Assembly (NCBI RefSeq): GCF_023208015.1
Contig: NZ_CP051627.1
Coordinates: 3,109,501 to 3,173,500, forward strand
DNA from: Thermobifida alba
Lineage (GTDB): Bacteria; Actinomycetota; Actinomycetes; Streptosporangiales; Streptosporangiaceae
DNA: 64,000 nt
Direction of reading: 5' to 3'
Of the stretch, positions 17,658 through 26,150 are shown piece after piece (positions within the stretch are counted from its first letter, which is position 1; each line of letters begins with the position of its first letter). Made by a program: the position numbers and the translations under genes. Under the pieces are notes generated by a model. That model saw only the letters and a program-made list of their open reading frames with translations. It did not search any database and was not told the origin of the DNA.

Positions 17658-17778
17658 CGGCCGTCCTCCGCTCCGTACCGCTCGTCCTGGTGCCCGCCGC
17701 GCCGGACGGTCGGTGTGCCCGGGGTGGTGCCATTGTCCCGGACGGGAGAGATGTCCGGGAGGCTCTCATCCGTTCCGC

Positions 17779-18987
17779 TCATTCGGCGCCGCTCCGGGCG
17801 AAGGCGGAGTCGCGGTAGCGCGCGGCGGCCGCGAGCAGCCGCCACCCCTCGGTCAGCCGCTCTGCGGCATCCGCGGCGGTCCGGTCCAGCAGGCGGCTGT
17901 CGCGGAGCCGGAACAGGACGCGTTCGGCGAGGTCGTCGGGGTCGGGCACGTGGCTGAGGGCGGTGCGCGACCACTGCCGGGCGTCGTCGACGACGGCGGC
18001 GAGTTCGGCGTCGAGAAGGTCGGCCGGGATCGGGACCGTGTGGCTGGACTGCGACGGGGCGAGCATGGTGGCCAGACGGGACAGCAGGGTGAGGGCGGCC
18101 TGGCCGACCGGACCGGTGCCGGGGAAGGTGGCGGGCTGGGCCACGCCCCGGGCGTCGGCCGCCGTCTCGCCCGGCATGATCAGGGCCACGCCCTCGGCCC
18201 GGACCTCCGTCTCGCAGCCGAGCAGCTCGGCGAGCTCCGCCGCGGCGCGCCACTGGTGTCCGGCCAGCCGGGCGCGGTGGGCGTCGCCGAGCTCCGCCCG
18301 GTAGACGACGGCGGTCTCGGCGAGGAGACGGCGCAGGGTGAGCTCCACGGCGTGCTCGTCGGCGGACACGGAGTCGTGCTGGGCCAGGGCGACGAAGTCC
18401 TCCGGGGTCGTGGTGGAGTGCGGTGCGCGGGCGAGCACGTGCGCCGCGATTCCGTGGTTGACGGCCAGGGCGACCCGGTGGGTTCCGTCCGCGGCGTAGT
18501 CGGCCAGGCTGCCGTCGGTCTCGGTGAGCGCCCCCCAGTCGACGAGCCTGGTGAGCCCGGCGACGAAAGCCCGCCGCTCTCCCAGGCGCGCCTCGGGGTC
18601 GAGGGCCAGTCCGGCGTCGCGGGCCGCGTCGCGGACCCCGGCGGCGAGCTCGGCGACGGTGGTGTGCGGGGCCGTCTCGGCGAGGGCCGCCAGGGTCAGG
18701 GTCAGGTAGGTGTAGGCGCGGGGGGTGAACGGCGCTCCGCTGGTGCGGAGCAGCGGGGTGGTGACGGTGCGCACCAGCCCGGTCTTCACCAGTCTGGCGT
18801 GGTCGTCGGCGACGACCAGTTCGTAGCCGAGGACCCGCTGGAACCGCCGGATGAGCCAGTCGGAGTGGGCCTGGACGAGCGCGAAGTCCTCGGGGTGGCT
18901 GTGCGCGGTGATGAGCGGGTCCGCCAGAAGTCGGCGGGCCGCGGCCTGACGCTCGATGGTGAGCGCGATGTCCTCCTTTGCGGCCAC
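17779..18987 (-). CDS. DUF2398 protein (TIGR02678; JetB-like Wadjet component)
   Basis: This 402-residue protein fits TIGR02678/DUF2398 in length and in pattern: ERQAAARRLLADPLITAHSHPEDFALVQAHSDWLIRRFQRVLGY at the N terminus, then winged-helix-like segments with Arg-rich ends. Such proteins are thought to be the KITE (MukE/ScpB-like) subunit beside the SMC. The start is GTG 18987. It stands between the truncated DUF2397 gene (62 bp upstream) and the SMC gene and is probably in the same operon. It seems full length. Confidence 0.85.
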   Translation of the reverse strand: MAAKEDIALTIERQAAARRLLADPLITAHSHPEDFALVQAHSDWLIRRFQRVLGYELVVADDHARLVKTGLVRTVTTPLLRTSGAPFTPRAYTYLTLTLAALAETAPHTTVAELAAGVRDAARDAGLALDPEARLGERRAFVAGLTRLVDWGALTETDGSLADYAADGTHRVALAVNHGIAAHVLARAPHSTTTPEDFVALAQHDSVSADEHAVELTLRRLLAETAVVYRAELGDAHRARLAGHQWRAAAELAELLGCETEVRAEGVALIMPGETAADARGVAQPATFPGTGPVGQAALTLLSRLATMLAPSQSSHTVPIPADLLDAELAAVVDDARQWSRTALSHVPDPDDLAERVLFRLRDSRLLDRTAADAAERLTEGWRLLAAAARYRDSAFARSGAE

Positions 18988-19049
18988 GGTCTGGCGTCAC
19001 CTTCCTGACTGGTGCGTTGGGCGTGCTTGCGGGGCGGGCGGGGCGGCCG

Positions 19050-19790
19050 CTACGCCTCGGGGCTGTCGGCGCCGTCCGGGGCGTTCCCGGCCGCCGGGGC
19101 CGCCGTCTCCTCCGGGGGCGTGCCGGTGGGCGCCACGGCGTCGGCCTCCTGACCGGAGCCGTCCCGGTCCGGGTCGGTCTGGGCGTAGGGGGTGGCGCGC
19201 AGCCGCAGTCCGGTGAGGGTGAGGTCGCCGCCGTCCTCGCCGAGGACGAGGGCGGCACCGGAATCGTGGCGCACGTGCAGACGAATGTCGAGTTCGAGGT
19301 CGCCCGCGCTGACCGGGGCGGCGGTGGCGTCCCCGCTGCCGAGCGCCCGGGTGAGGAGCTCCATGAGCACGCCCAGCGCGGCCTCGGACATGGCGAGCCG
19401 GCCGGTGCGGGGGGTCAGGTCGGTCAGCAGGGACCGGACCTCCTCCGCGGCGGAGCGCCGCCAGTGGGCCGCGGCCTCGGCAGTGTCGCGGAGCCGTGCC
19501 TGCTGTGCGCTGTGGTCCTCGGCCGGGGCGAGCACACCGCGGCGCGCGGGCCGCACCGCCGAGGTGTCGGCGGCCGGGGTGTCCCACCAGCTGGCCGCCG
19601 CCGCGACGGTCTCCTCGGTGCTTCCGCCGAGGTGCCTGGCGGGGTGGAGCGCGAACGCGGCGGTGTAGAGCCGGTGCGCGGTGGCGGCGTCGGCCTGCTC
19701 GAACCAGGAGGCCAGTCTGAGCACGGCGGCGCGGCCGTGCGACGTCTCCGCACGTCGGTCCGCCGACTGCCGGATCACTGAGTCACCCAC
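19050..19790 (-). pseudogene. 5'-truncated DUF2397 gene (TIGR02677; JetA-like)
   Basis: The 246 residues match only the C-terminal half of DUF2397 proteins, which are normally about 490 residues. Recognisable parts are LRLASWFEQADAATAHRLYTAAFALHPARHLGG and the closing beta-rich segment. The missing part is the N-terminal half, which in kleisin-like subunits holds the contact with the SMC neck. A TGA stands in frame two codons before the GTG at 19790, and only 162 bp separate it from the next gene, so the N-terminal half is not present in another frame. The C terminus carries a Pro/Ala/Asp-rich tail. It may still be translated as a shorter protein, but I read it as a deletion remnant. Confidence 0.75.
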
Positions 19791-19952
19791 ACCTCAGCAG
19801 ACTAGAGACATCCCGGTCCCGTTGCCTCCCGAATCCACTGAGATCTGGCTCGCTCCTGTCCGAAATCCTGATTGTGATCCACCGATTCACCGGGGGCGGG
19901 ACTCCGGGGGCGCGGCCCGCCCGGTGAGCCGCCGGACCCCGCCGCTCCCCGG

Positions 19953-20672
19953 TCAGCCCCGGGACCTGGCGTAGTTCCCCGAAGCCTCCCAGTCGAGGAG
20001 GGTCACGGCCTCGTCGCCGACCACCCACGCGTCGTGGTTCGGCGCGATGCGGATCGTCTCGCCCTTCGCGGCCTCGAACTCGCTGCCGTCCGCCATCCGG
20101 ACGTGGAGGGTGCCGGAGAGGATGTAGCAGAAGTGGGTGTAGGTGCACAGGTCGGTGCCGGCGATCGGCTTGACGTGCTGCGACCAGCGCCAGCCCGGTT
20201 CGAAGACCGCTCGGGAGACGTCGCTGCCGTCGACGCGGAGCAGCTCCACGCGGCCCTTCTCGAAGGTGCGGACCTCGTCCGCCTCGGCGAAGGAGCGCTT
20301 CTGGGTCCGGGTCGGCGCGGCGGGCACGGCCTCCTCCCGGATCCGGATGCTGTACTGCCGCGCGATCCTGCCGCTGTGCAGGTCGAGCATGGACATGATC
20401 AGGTCCTGGGAGCTGTCCGGGTAGGTGCACCGCTGGACGTAGGCGGCGTGGTCGCCCTGGACGACGAACTCCTCGACCTCGTGCCGGATGCCCTGGTCGA
20501 AGACGTCGTGCAGGGACCGGCCTATGGCGTCGCGGCCGTGCACCGCCAACGGTTCGCCCGGCTCCCGGGTCTGGTCGACGAACACGTAGTCGGCCTCGTC
20601 GTCGAACCTGGAGAGGATCGCGTCGACGTCGCGGTGTTCGATGGCGCTGCTGAGTTCTTCCTGGAAAGTCAC
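19953..20672 (-). CDS. SnoaL-like/cupin two-domain protein
   Basis: This 239-residue protein joins a SnoaL-like cone domain (residues 1-110; HRDVDAILSRFDDEADYVFVDQTREPGEPLAVHGRDAIGRSLHDVF) to a cupin barrel (residues 125-235; HFCYILSGTLHVRMADGSEFEAAKGETIRIAPNHDAWVVGDE). SnoaL domains often bind or cyclise small aromatic ligands and cupins bind metal or ligands, so a binding or isomerase role is possible; no substrate can be named. Start is GTG 20672 with GGGAGG upstream. It lies between the Wadjet remnant and tRNA-Tyr. Confidence 0.7.
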   Translation of the reverse strand: MTFQEELSSAIEHRDVDAILSRFDDEADYVFVDQTREPGEPLAVHGRDAIGRSLHDVFDQGIRHEVEEFVVQGDHAAYVQRCTYPDSSQDLIMSMLDLHSGRIARQYSIRIREEAVPAAPTRTQKRSFAEADEVRTFEKGRVELLRVDGSDVSRAVFEPGWRWSQHVKPIAGTDLCTYTHFCYILSGTLHVRMADGSEFEAAKGETIRIAPNHDAWVVGDEAVTLLDWEASGNYARSRG

Positions 20673-20860
20673 GGCTGCCTCCCGTCGGGTTCCTGTTGGT
20701 TCCCTCTCTGGTCAGCCTGCGTCCGGGAGTGCCCAGGGGTAACCCAAACCGGGGTCATCTCTTCGTGAAGCCCGTGATCCGGTCGGGCGCGGCGGCGGAG
20801 CGGGCCCTCGGGCCGCGGTCCCGGGTGCGGACCCCGCACCGCTCGGCGGTCGAACACGGC

Positions 20861-20893
20861 GAAGCGGCCTCCCCGGGAAGGAGAGGCCGCTTC
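20861..20893 (-). terminator. Terminator after tRNA-Tyr
   Basis: GAAGCGGCCTC (20861-20871) and GAGGCCGCTTC (20883-20893) form a perfect 11-bp stem with an 11-base loop, beginning eight bases past the tRNA 3' end. Confidence 0.7.
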
Positions 20894-20901
20894 TCGCGAT
20901 G

Positions 20902-20983
20902 TGGCAGGTGTAGGGTTCGAACCTACGTAGGCTGAGCCGGCAGATTTACAGTCTGCTCCCTTTGGCCGCTCGGGCAACCTGCC
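20902..20983 (-). tRNA. tRNA-Tyr (GTA)
   Basis: The 82-nt class II tRNA has acceptor GGCAGGT/ACCTGCC, a long variable arm, anticodon loop CTGTAAA (GTA) and T-loop GGTTCGAACC. CCA is not encoded. It is the right border of the accessory region; in Streptomyces coelicolor the equivalent tRNA-Tyr is the SLP1 integration site. Confidence 0.94.
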
Positions 20984-21020
20984 TGGTGTTGCGCCCGCCG
21001 TTCGGCTTCGCGCATGAATG

Positions 21021-21050
21021 AGAATAGCGGACGGCGGCCCAGAGACGAAA
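21021..21050 (-). promoter_or_regulatory. Predicted tRNA-Tyr promoter
   Basis: The minus strand reads TTTCGT (21045-21050), an 18-base spacer and TATTCT (21021-21026), about 38 bases ahead of the tRNA. The -10 is AT-rich compared with its surroundings; the -35 is weak. Confidence 0.35.
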
Positions 21051-21217
21051 TCGGATATCGGCTCCCCGCGTCCCACGGTGTTCCCCGAGGCCGCGGGCTA
21101 AGCTCTGTCACTGCCGCGGCCGGGGCCGTGGCGTGCCACCACCCCGGCCGCGGACCGATCGCCATCCATCGGCCGGACAAGCGTCCCCGGCCCAGGAACT
21201 TGGGGGTGCGAGCAGAC

Positions 21218-21715
21218 GTGGCTGCCGAATCCAGCTTCGACATCGTCTCCAAACTCGACCGGCAGGAGGTGGACAACGCGGTCAACCAGGCCGGCCGGGA
21301 GCTGTCCCAGCGTTTCGACTTCAAGGGGACCGGCACGACCATCTCCTGGGCTGGTGAGCAGGCGGTGGAGATCAAGTCCACCTCCGAGGAGCGCGCCAAG
21401 GCCGCGCTCGACGTGTTCAAGGACAAGCTGGTCAAACGCGGTGTCTCGCTGAAGGTCCTGGACGCCCCCGACACACCGAAGGCGTCGGGCAAGGAGTACC
21501 GCCTGCCGATCGCCCTCAAGGAGGGGATCAGCACCGAGACCGCCAAGAAGATCTCCAAGATGATCCGGGACGAGTTCCCCAAGGGCGTCAAGGCGCAGAT
21601 CCAGGGCGACGAGCTGCGGGTCAGCTCCAAGAAGAAGGACGACCTCCAGGCGGTCATCGCCATGCTGAAGAAAAGCGACCTGGACGTGGCGCTGCAGTTC
21701 GTCAACTTCCGCTAG
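21218..21715 (+). CDS. yajQ: YajQ-family nucleotide-binding protein
   Basis: This 165-residue protein belongs to the YajQ family (UPF0234), with two ferredoxin-like halves. It shows [33 protein letters not shown] at the N terminus and [38 protein letters not shown] near the C terminus. Some members bind cyclic di-GMP, but that is not general. Start is GTG 21218, just before the conserved [11 protein letters not shown]; no strong ribosome site is visible. It is convergent with htpX. Confidence 0.92.
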   Translation: MAAESSFDIVSKLDRQEVDNAVNQAGRELSQRFDFKGTGTTISWAGEQAVEIKSTSEERAKAALDVFKDKLVKRGVSLKVLDAPDTPKASGKEYRLPIALKEGISTETAKKISKMIRDEFPKGVKAQIQGDELRVSSKKKDDLQAVIAMLKKSDLDVALQFVNFR

Positions 21716-21813
21716 TCGTCCGCCCCGCGCCGCCGTGCGGAGCGGACGGGATCCCGCCGTTGCCGGCTTGCGGGGCGTTCCGGCTCTTCTCTGCCGGGGC
21801 GCCCCGCCCCCGG

Positions 21814-22677
21814 TCAGTCGTGGTTCCACCGCCTCGCCAAAGCCTGGAGGCGGTGGATGCGCTCCGGGGTGGGCGGGTGGACGGCGAAGAGCCGGCCCGC
21901 CCGCTGGCCGGCGAAGGGATGGGCGATCATCAGGTGCCCCGAGGTGAGCAGCCCCCGGTGGGCGGGCAGCGGGTGGGTGCGGGCCGTGACCTCGATCCGG
22001 TGCAGGGCGTTGGCCAGGCCGGTGGGGTCCCCGGTGAGGCGGGCGGCGGCCTCGTCCGCCTCGAACTCGCGCACGCGGCCGACCGCGGCCCGGACGACCG
22101 CCGCGGCGACGGGGCCGACCGCGAGGAAGAGCAGCCCCTCCAGCAGGCCCTGGCCGTCCTCGTCCTCGGAGTCGGCCAGCGGCAGCAGCAGGGACAGCGC
22201 GGTGAGGGACGTGATGCTCAGCGCGAGCATCGCGGCGACCGTGCCCACGACGGTGTCGCCCCTGCGCAGGTGGGTGAGTTCGTGCGCGATGACGCCGCGC
22301 AGTTCGCGCTCGTCGAGGAGGGAGAGCAGCCCGGTGGTGCAGCACAGGGCGGCGCGCCGGCGGCTCCAGCCGGTGGTGAAGGCGTTGGGGGCCCGGGTCG
22401 GCGACAGGTACAGCCGGGGCATGGGCTGGCGCGCGTCGGTGGCGAGCTCCCGGACGATCCGGTACAGCTCGGGCTGTTCGATCTCGCTGACCGGGCGGGC
22501 GTGCATCGCCCGCAGGGTCATGGTGTCGCCGAAGAGGTAGATGAGGCCGTTGACGGCGGTGACGACGACCAGCCCCAGCTTGACCCCGGTGATCCCTCCG
22601 CACACCCAGCCCAGGATGATGAGAAGTATGGAGAGACCGACCACGAGCGCCGCCGCGCGGAACGCGTTGTGCCGCAC
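21814..22677 (-). CDS. htpX: HtpX-like M48 membrane zinc metalloprotease
   Basis: This 287-residue protein has two N-terminal transmembrane helices, then the zinc motif HELTH (in LRGVIAHELTHLRRGD), two more hydrophobic spans and the third-ligand region REFEADEAAARLTG. The C terminus HPPTPERIHRLQAL is typical of HtpX, a membrane quality-control protease. Start is GTG 22677, eight bases after GGAGGG; a GTG two codons earlier is also possible. A 22-bp inverted repeat lies about 145 bases upstream. Confidence 0.88.
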   Translation of the reverse strand: MRHNAFRAAALVVGLSILLIILGWVCGGITGVKLGLVVVTAVNGLIYLFGDTMTLRAMHARPVSEIEQPELYRIVRELATDARQPMPRLYLSPTRAPNAFTTGWSRRRAALCCTTGLLSLLDERELRGVIAHELTHLRRGDTVVGTVAAMLALSITSLTALSLLLPLADSEDEDGQGLLEGLLFLAVGPVAAAVVRAAVGRVREFEADEAAARLTGDPTGLANALHRIEVTARTHPLPAHRGLLTSGHLMIAHPFAGQRAGRLFAVHPPTPERIHRLQALARRWNHD

Positions 22678-22819
22678 GCCCACTCCCCTCCATGCCCGTA
22701 TGGCCCTGTCCACCTGCCCGGTCGGTACACCGTGACCAACGTCCGGACCCGGCTCCGGCGTTCCCCGGGACAGGCGGGGAAGTCCACGTCTCTCCGTCCC
22801 ACCCCCGCCCAGCGCACGC

Positions 22820-22841
22820 AAACTATGATCATCTATAGTTT
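22820..22841. promoter_or_regulatory. AT-rich inverted repeat, possible operator
   Basis: AAACTAT (22820-22826) and ATAGTTT (22835-22841) are perfect inverted arms around GATCATCT. In this GC-rich DNA such an AT-rich palindrome in a divergent region is unlikely to be chance. It contains TATAGT on the plus strand and CATAGT on the minus strand, so it may overlap -10 elements. The regulator is unknown. Confidence 0.5.
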
Positions 22842-23192
22842 GGCTGTGATCTTCACTACTCGTCGCTCCAGCAGCGGGTGCGCCCTGGTCCGGCGGTGGC
22901 ACGTGGACCTGCTCCGGATCAACGGCGGTCTGTGTCGCTTCTGACACCGGAACCGCGGTCCGGGAGGGTGTCGCCCGCCCGGCCCGCAACCCCCCAAACA
23001 ACCCTTTTCGACATGTCCCCGTTCCGGGTTACGCGTAGGCTTCTGCAACGAAGCCTGGAGGCGAGTGCGGCCACGGCACGACCGCCGGCCGCCGTACCAG
23101 GGTGAACACCACCCCGGAACAGCGACTGAGCCGTGACGAACCAGCCACCCCTCGCCACGGTGAGACTGAGGCAACCCCAAGCCGCCACTCCA

Positions 23193-23210
23193 GCGTGGCG
23201 ACTTCTTTAG
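23193..23210 (+). repeat. Hairpin in the korA leader just before the ribosome site
   Basis: CGCCAC and GTGGCG form a 6-bp stem with a TCCAGC loop. ACTTCTTT follows and then AGGAGG, the korA ribosome-binding site. The arrangement resembles a small attenuator or a structure that frames the ribosome site; no known riboswitch core is recognised. Confidence 0.4.
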
Positions 23211-23226
23211 GAGGTCGGCGATCTCA

Positions 23227-25080
23227 GTGCCCAAAGAGATCCAACAACTCGACCGTGTCATCATCCGCTTCGCCGGGGACTCCGGCGACGGCATGCAGCT
23301 GACCGGCGACCGGTTCACCCAGGAGACCGCGTCGTTCGGCAACGACCTGTCCACGCTGCCGAACTTCCCGGCGGAGATCCGCGCCCCGGCCGGCACGCTG
23401 CCCGGCGTGTCCAGCTTCCAGCTGCACTTCGCCGACCACGACATCATGACCCCCGGCGACGCGCCCAACGTGCTCGTCGCGATGAACCCGGCCGCGCTGA
23501 AGGCGAACCTGGAGGACGTGCCCAAGGGCGCGACCATCATCGTCAACACTGACGAGTTCACCAAGCGCGCGCTGGCCAAGGTCGGCTACGCGGCCAACCC
23601 GTTGGAGGACGGGTCGCTGGCCGACTACAAGGTCAGCCCGGTGCCGCTGACCTCGTTGACGGTCAAGGCGCTGGAGTCCTTCGACATCACCAAGAAGGAC
23701 GCCGAGCGCGCCAAGAACATGTTCGCCCTGGGGCTGCTGTCGTGGATGTACAACCGTCCCACCGAGGGCACCCTGAAGTTCCTGCAGACCAAGTTCGCGA
23801 AGAAGCCCGAGATCATGAACGCCAACATCGCGGCGTTCAAGGCGGGCTGGAACTTCGGTGAGACCACCGAGGACTTCGCGGTCTCCTACGAGGTCAAACC
23901 GGCCCCGCTGCCCGCCGGCCGGTACCGCAACATCACCGGCAACCTGGCCCTGTCCTACGGGCTGATCGCCGCCTCGAAGCTGAGCGGGCTGCCGCTGTTC
24001 CTCGGCTCCTACCCGATCACCCCGGCCTCCGACATCCTGCACGAGCTGTCCAAGCACAAGCAGTTCGGCGTGCGCACGTTCCAGGCCGAGGACGAGATCG
24101 CCGGCGTGGGCGCCGCGCTGGGCGCGTCCTTCGGCGGCGCGCTGGGCGTGACCACCACCTCGGGTCCCGGCATGGCGCTGAAGGCCGAGACGATCGGCCT
24201 GGCGGTGATGACCGAGCTGCCGCTGGTGATCATCGACGTGCAGCGGGGCGGGCCGTCCACGGGCCTGCCGACCAAGACCGAACAGGCCGACCTGCTCATG
24301 GCGATGTTCGGCCGCAACGGCGAGTCGCCGCTGCCGGTGCTGGCGCCGCGTTCGCCCTCGGACTGCTTCATGATCGCGGTCGAGGCCGCCCGGATCGCCA
24401 CCAAGTACCGGACGCCCGTCATCGTGCTGTCCGACGGCTACCTGGCCAACGGCTCGGAGCCGTGGCGGATCCCCGACCTCTCGGACCTGCCGAGCCTGGA
24501 GGTGGACTTCGCCCGCGAGCCCAACGGCGACGACGGGAAGTTCCTGCCGTACCTGCGCGACCCCGAGACGCTGTCCCGCCCCTGGGCGGTGCCGGGCACA
24601 CCGGGGCTGGAGCACCGCGTCGGCGGTATCGAGAAGAGCGACCGGACCGGTGAGATCTCCTACTCCCCGGCCAACCACGACCTGATGGTGCGTACCCGCC
24701 AGGCCAAGGTCGACGGCATCGCGCGCGACATCGAGCCGCTGGAGGTGGACGACCCCACCGGCGACGCCAGGGTGCTGGCGCTGGGCTGGGGCGGCACCTA
24801 CGGGTCGATCGCCACCGCCGTGCGCCAGGTCCGCCAGTCCGGGGCCAAGGTGGCCCACGCCCACCTGCGCTACCTCAACCCGTTCCCGGCCAACCTGGAG
24901 GAGGTGCTGGGCCGCTACGAGCGGGTGGTGGTCCCCGAGATCAACATGGGTCAGCTGGCCCTGCTGCTGCGCGGCCGCTTCCTGGTCGACGTCGTCAGCT
25001 ACACCAAGGTGCGTGGCCTGCCGTTCAAGTCCGAAGAGCTGGCGGGTGTGTTGCAGGAGGTCATCGACCGTGCCGAGTGA
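23227..25080 (+). CDS. korA: 2-oxoglutarate:ferredoxin oxidoreductase, alpha subunit
   Basis: With KorB this 617-residue subunit oxidatively decarboxylates 2-oxoglutarate to succinyl-CoA while reducing ferredoxin, an alternative to the 2-oxoglutarate dehydrogenase complex. The gamma-like domain comes first (RFAGDSGDGMQLTGDRFTQE), followed by the pyrimidine-binding alpha domain from about residue 240 (GSYPITPASDILHEL, TTSGPGMALK, QRGGPSTGLPTKTEQADL). This fused gamma-alpha order is the usual actinobacterial KorA. Start GTG 23227 has TTTAGGAGG upstream. korB overlaps its end by 11 bp. Confidence 0.95.
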   Translation: MPKEIQQLDRVIIRFAGDSGDGMQLTGDRFTQETASFGNDLSTLPNFPAEIRAPAGTLPGVSSFQLHFADHDIMTPGDAPNVLVAMNPAALKANLEDVPKGATIIVNTDEFTKRALAKVGYAANPLEDGSLADYKVSPVPLTSLTVKALESFDITKKDAERAKNMFALGLLSWMYNRPTEGTLKFLQTKFAKKPEIMNANIAAFKAGWNFGETTEDFAVSYEVKPAPLPAGRYRNITGNLALSYGLIAASKLSGLPLFLGSYPITPASDILHELSKHKQFGVRTFQAEDEIAGVGAALGASFGGALGVTTTSGPGMALKAETIGLAVMTELPLVIIDVQRGGPSTGLPTKTEQADLLMAMFGRNGESPLPVLAPRSPSDCFMIAVEAARIATKYRTPVIVLSDGYLANGSEPWRIPDLSDLPSLEVDFAREPNGDDGKFLPYLRDPETLSRPWAVPGTPGLEHRVGGIEKSDRTGEISYSPANHDLMVRTRQAKVDGIARDIEPLEVDDPTGDARVLALGWGGTYGSIATAVRQVRQSGAKVAHAHLRYLNPFPANLEEVLGRYERVVVPEINMGQLALLLRGRFLVDVVSYTKVRGLPFKSEELAGVLQEVIDRAE

Positions 25081-26128
25081 GAACAACGGGGCCGCGTTCC
25101 GCGGTCTGAGCCTGGTGCCGCGCAGCGACACCACCTACAAGATGAAGGACTTCAAGTCCGACCAGGAGGTGCGTTGGTGCCCCGGGTGCGGTGACTACGC
25201 CATCCTCTCGGCCTTCCAGGGGTTCCTGCCCGAGCTGGGAGTGCCGCGGGAGAACATCGTGGTCATCTCCGGTATCGGCTGCTCGTCCCGGTTCCCCTAC
25301 TACCTGTCCACCTACGGCATGCACTCGATCCACGGGCGCGCCCCGGCCATCGCCACCGGGCTGGCCGCCTCGCGTCCGGACCTGAGCGTGTGGGTGATCA
25401 CCGGGGACGGCGACGCGCTGTCGATCGGCGGCAACCACCTCATCCACGCGCTGCGCCGCAACGTCAACCTGAACATCCTGATGTTCAACAACCGGATCTA
25501 CGGGTTGACCAAGGGCCAGTACTCGCCCACCTCCGAGGCGGGCAAGATCACGAAGTCCTCGCCGATGGGCTCGCTGGACACCCCGTTCAACCCGGTGTCG
25601 CTGGCGCTGGGCGCCGGGGCGACGTTCGTGGCGCGTACCGTGGACTCCGACCGCAAGCACCTGACCGAGGTGCTGCGGGCGGCCGCCGACCATCCGGGCT
25701 CCTCCTTCGTGGAGATCTACCAGAACTGCCCGATCTTCAACGACGACGCCTTCGCCCCCGTCAAGGAGCCCGGCGAGCGGGACATGCGGGTGCTGCGCCT
25801 GGAGCACGGCCAGCCCCTGAAGGTGGGCGAGGACCGGGGCGTGGTCTTCGGCGACTACGGTCAGCTCACCGTCACCGACCTCGCCGGGGCGGGCGAGGAC
25901 CGCCTGGTGGTGCACGACGCCCACCGCGCCGACCCGTCCTACGCGTTCGCGCTGTCCCGGCTGGACGAGCCGGCGTTCGAGCACGTGCCCATCGGCGTGT
26001 TCCGCGCCGTGGACGCGCCGACCTACGACACGGCCATGAACGAGCAGATCGACCAGGCCCGGGCCCGGCAGGGAGACGGCGACCTCGCCGCGCTCCTCGC
26101 CGGCAACGACACCTGGACCATCGACTAG
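25070..26128 (+). CDS. korB: 2-oxoglutarate:ferredoxin oxidoreductase, beta subunit
   Basis: This 352-residue subunit binds thiamine diphosphate and the Fe-S cluster. Visible motifs are WCPGCGDYAIL, GIGCSSRFP, and the TPP-binding GDGDALSIGGNHLIHALRRN ending in NNRIYGLTKGQYSPTS. A further cysteine (YQNCPIFND) lies near residue 222. Start is GTG 25070, inside the last codons of korA, with AGGAGG nine bases upstream, so translation is coupled. No ferredoxin gene is adjacent. Confidence 0.95.
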   Translation: MPSENNGAAFRGLSLVPRSDTTYKMKDFKSDQEVRWCPGCGDYAILSAFQGFLPELGVPRENIVVISGIGCSSRFPYYLSTYGMHSIHGRAPAIATGLAASRPDLSVWVITGDGDALSIGGNHLIHALRRNVNLNILMFNNRIYGLTKGQYSPTSEAGKITKSSPMGSLDTPFNPVSLALGAGATFVARTVDSDRKHLTEVLRAAADHPGSSFVEIYQNCPIFNDDAFAPVKEPGERDMRVLRLEHGQPLKVGEDRGVVFGDYGQLTVTDLAGAGEDRLVVHDAHRADPSYAFALSRLDEPAFEHVPIGVFRAVDAPTYDTAMNEQIDQARARQGDGDLAALLAGNDTWTID

Positions 26129-26150
26129 CGGCGGAACCGCCGGCAGAGCC

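Larger units (their letters stand above)
22678..23226 (+). other. Divergent htpX-korA intergenic region (549 bp)
   Basis: No credible gene is seen here. The region holds the 5' end of the htpX transcript, the inverted repeat at 22820-22841, an uncertain korA promoter (TTCGAC at 23007-23012 with a poor TACGCG 17 bases on), and the korA leader with a small hairpin at 23193-23210. Confidence 0.6.

Noticed and set aside
13203-17957. Open frame of 1584 codons on the plus strand opposite the SMC gene
   Set aside because: It is an antisense shadow of high-GC codon bias: Gly/Val/Asp/Gln-rich with no domain pattern, while the minus-strand frame has clear ATPase motifs.
23041-23226. SAM-type riboswitch before korA, suggested by GGCAACCCC
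   Set aside because: Only that short string fits; the paired P2/P3 core of SAM-I or SAM-IV could not be built.
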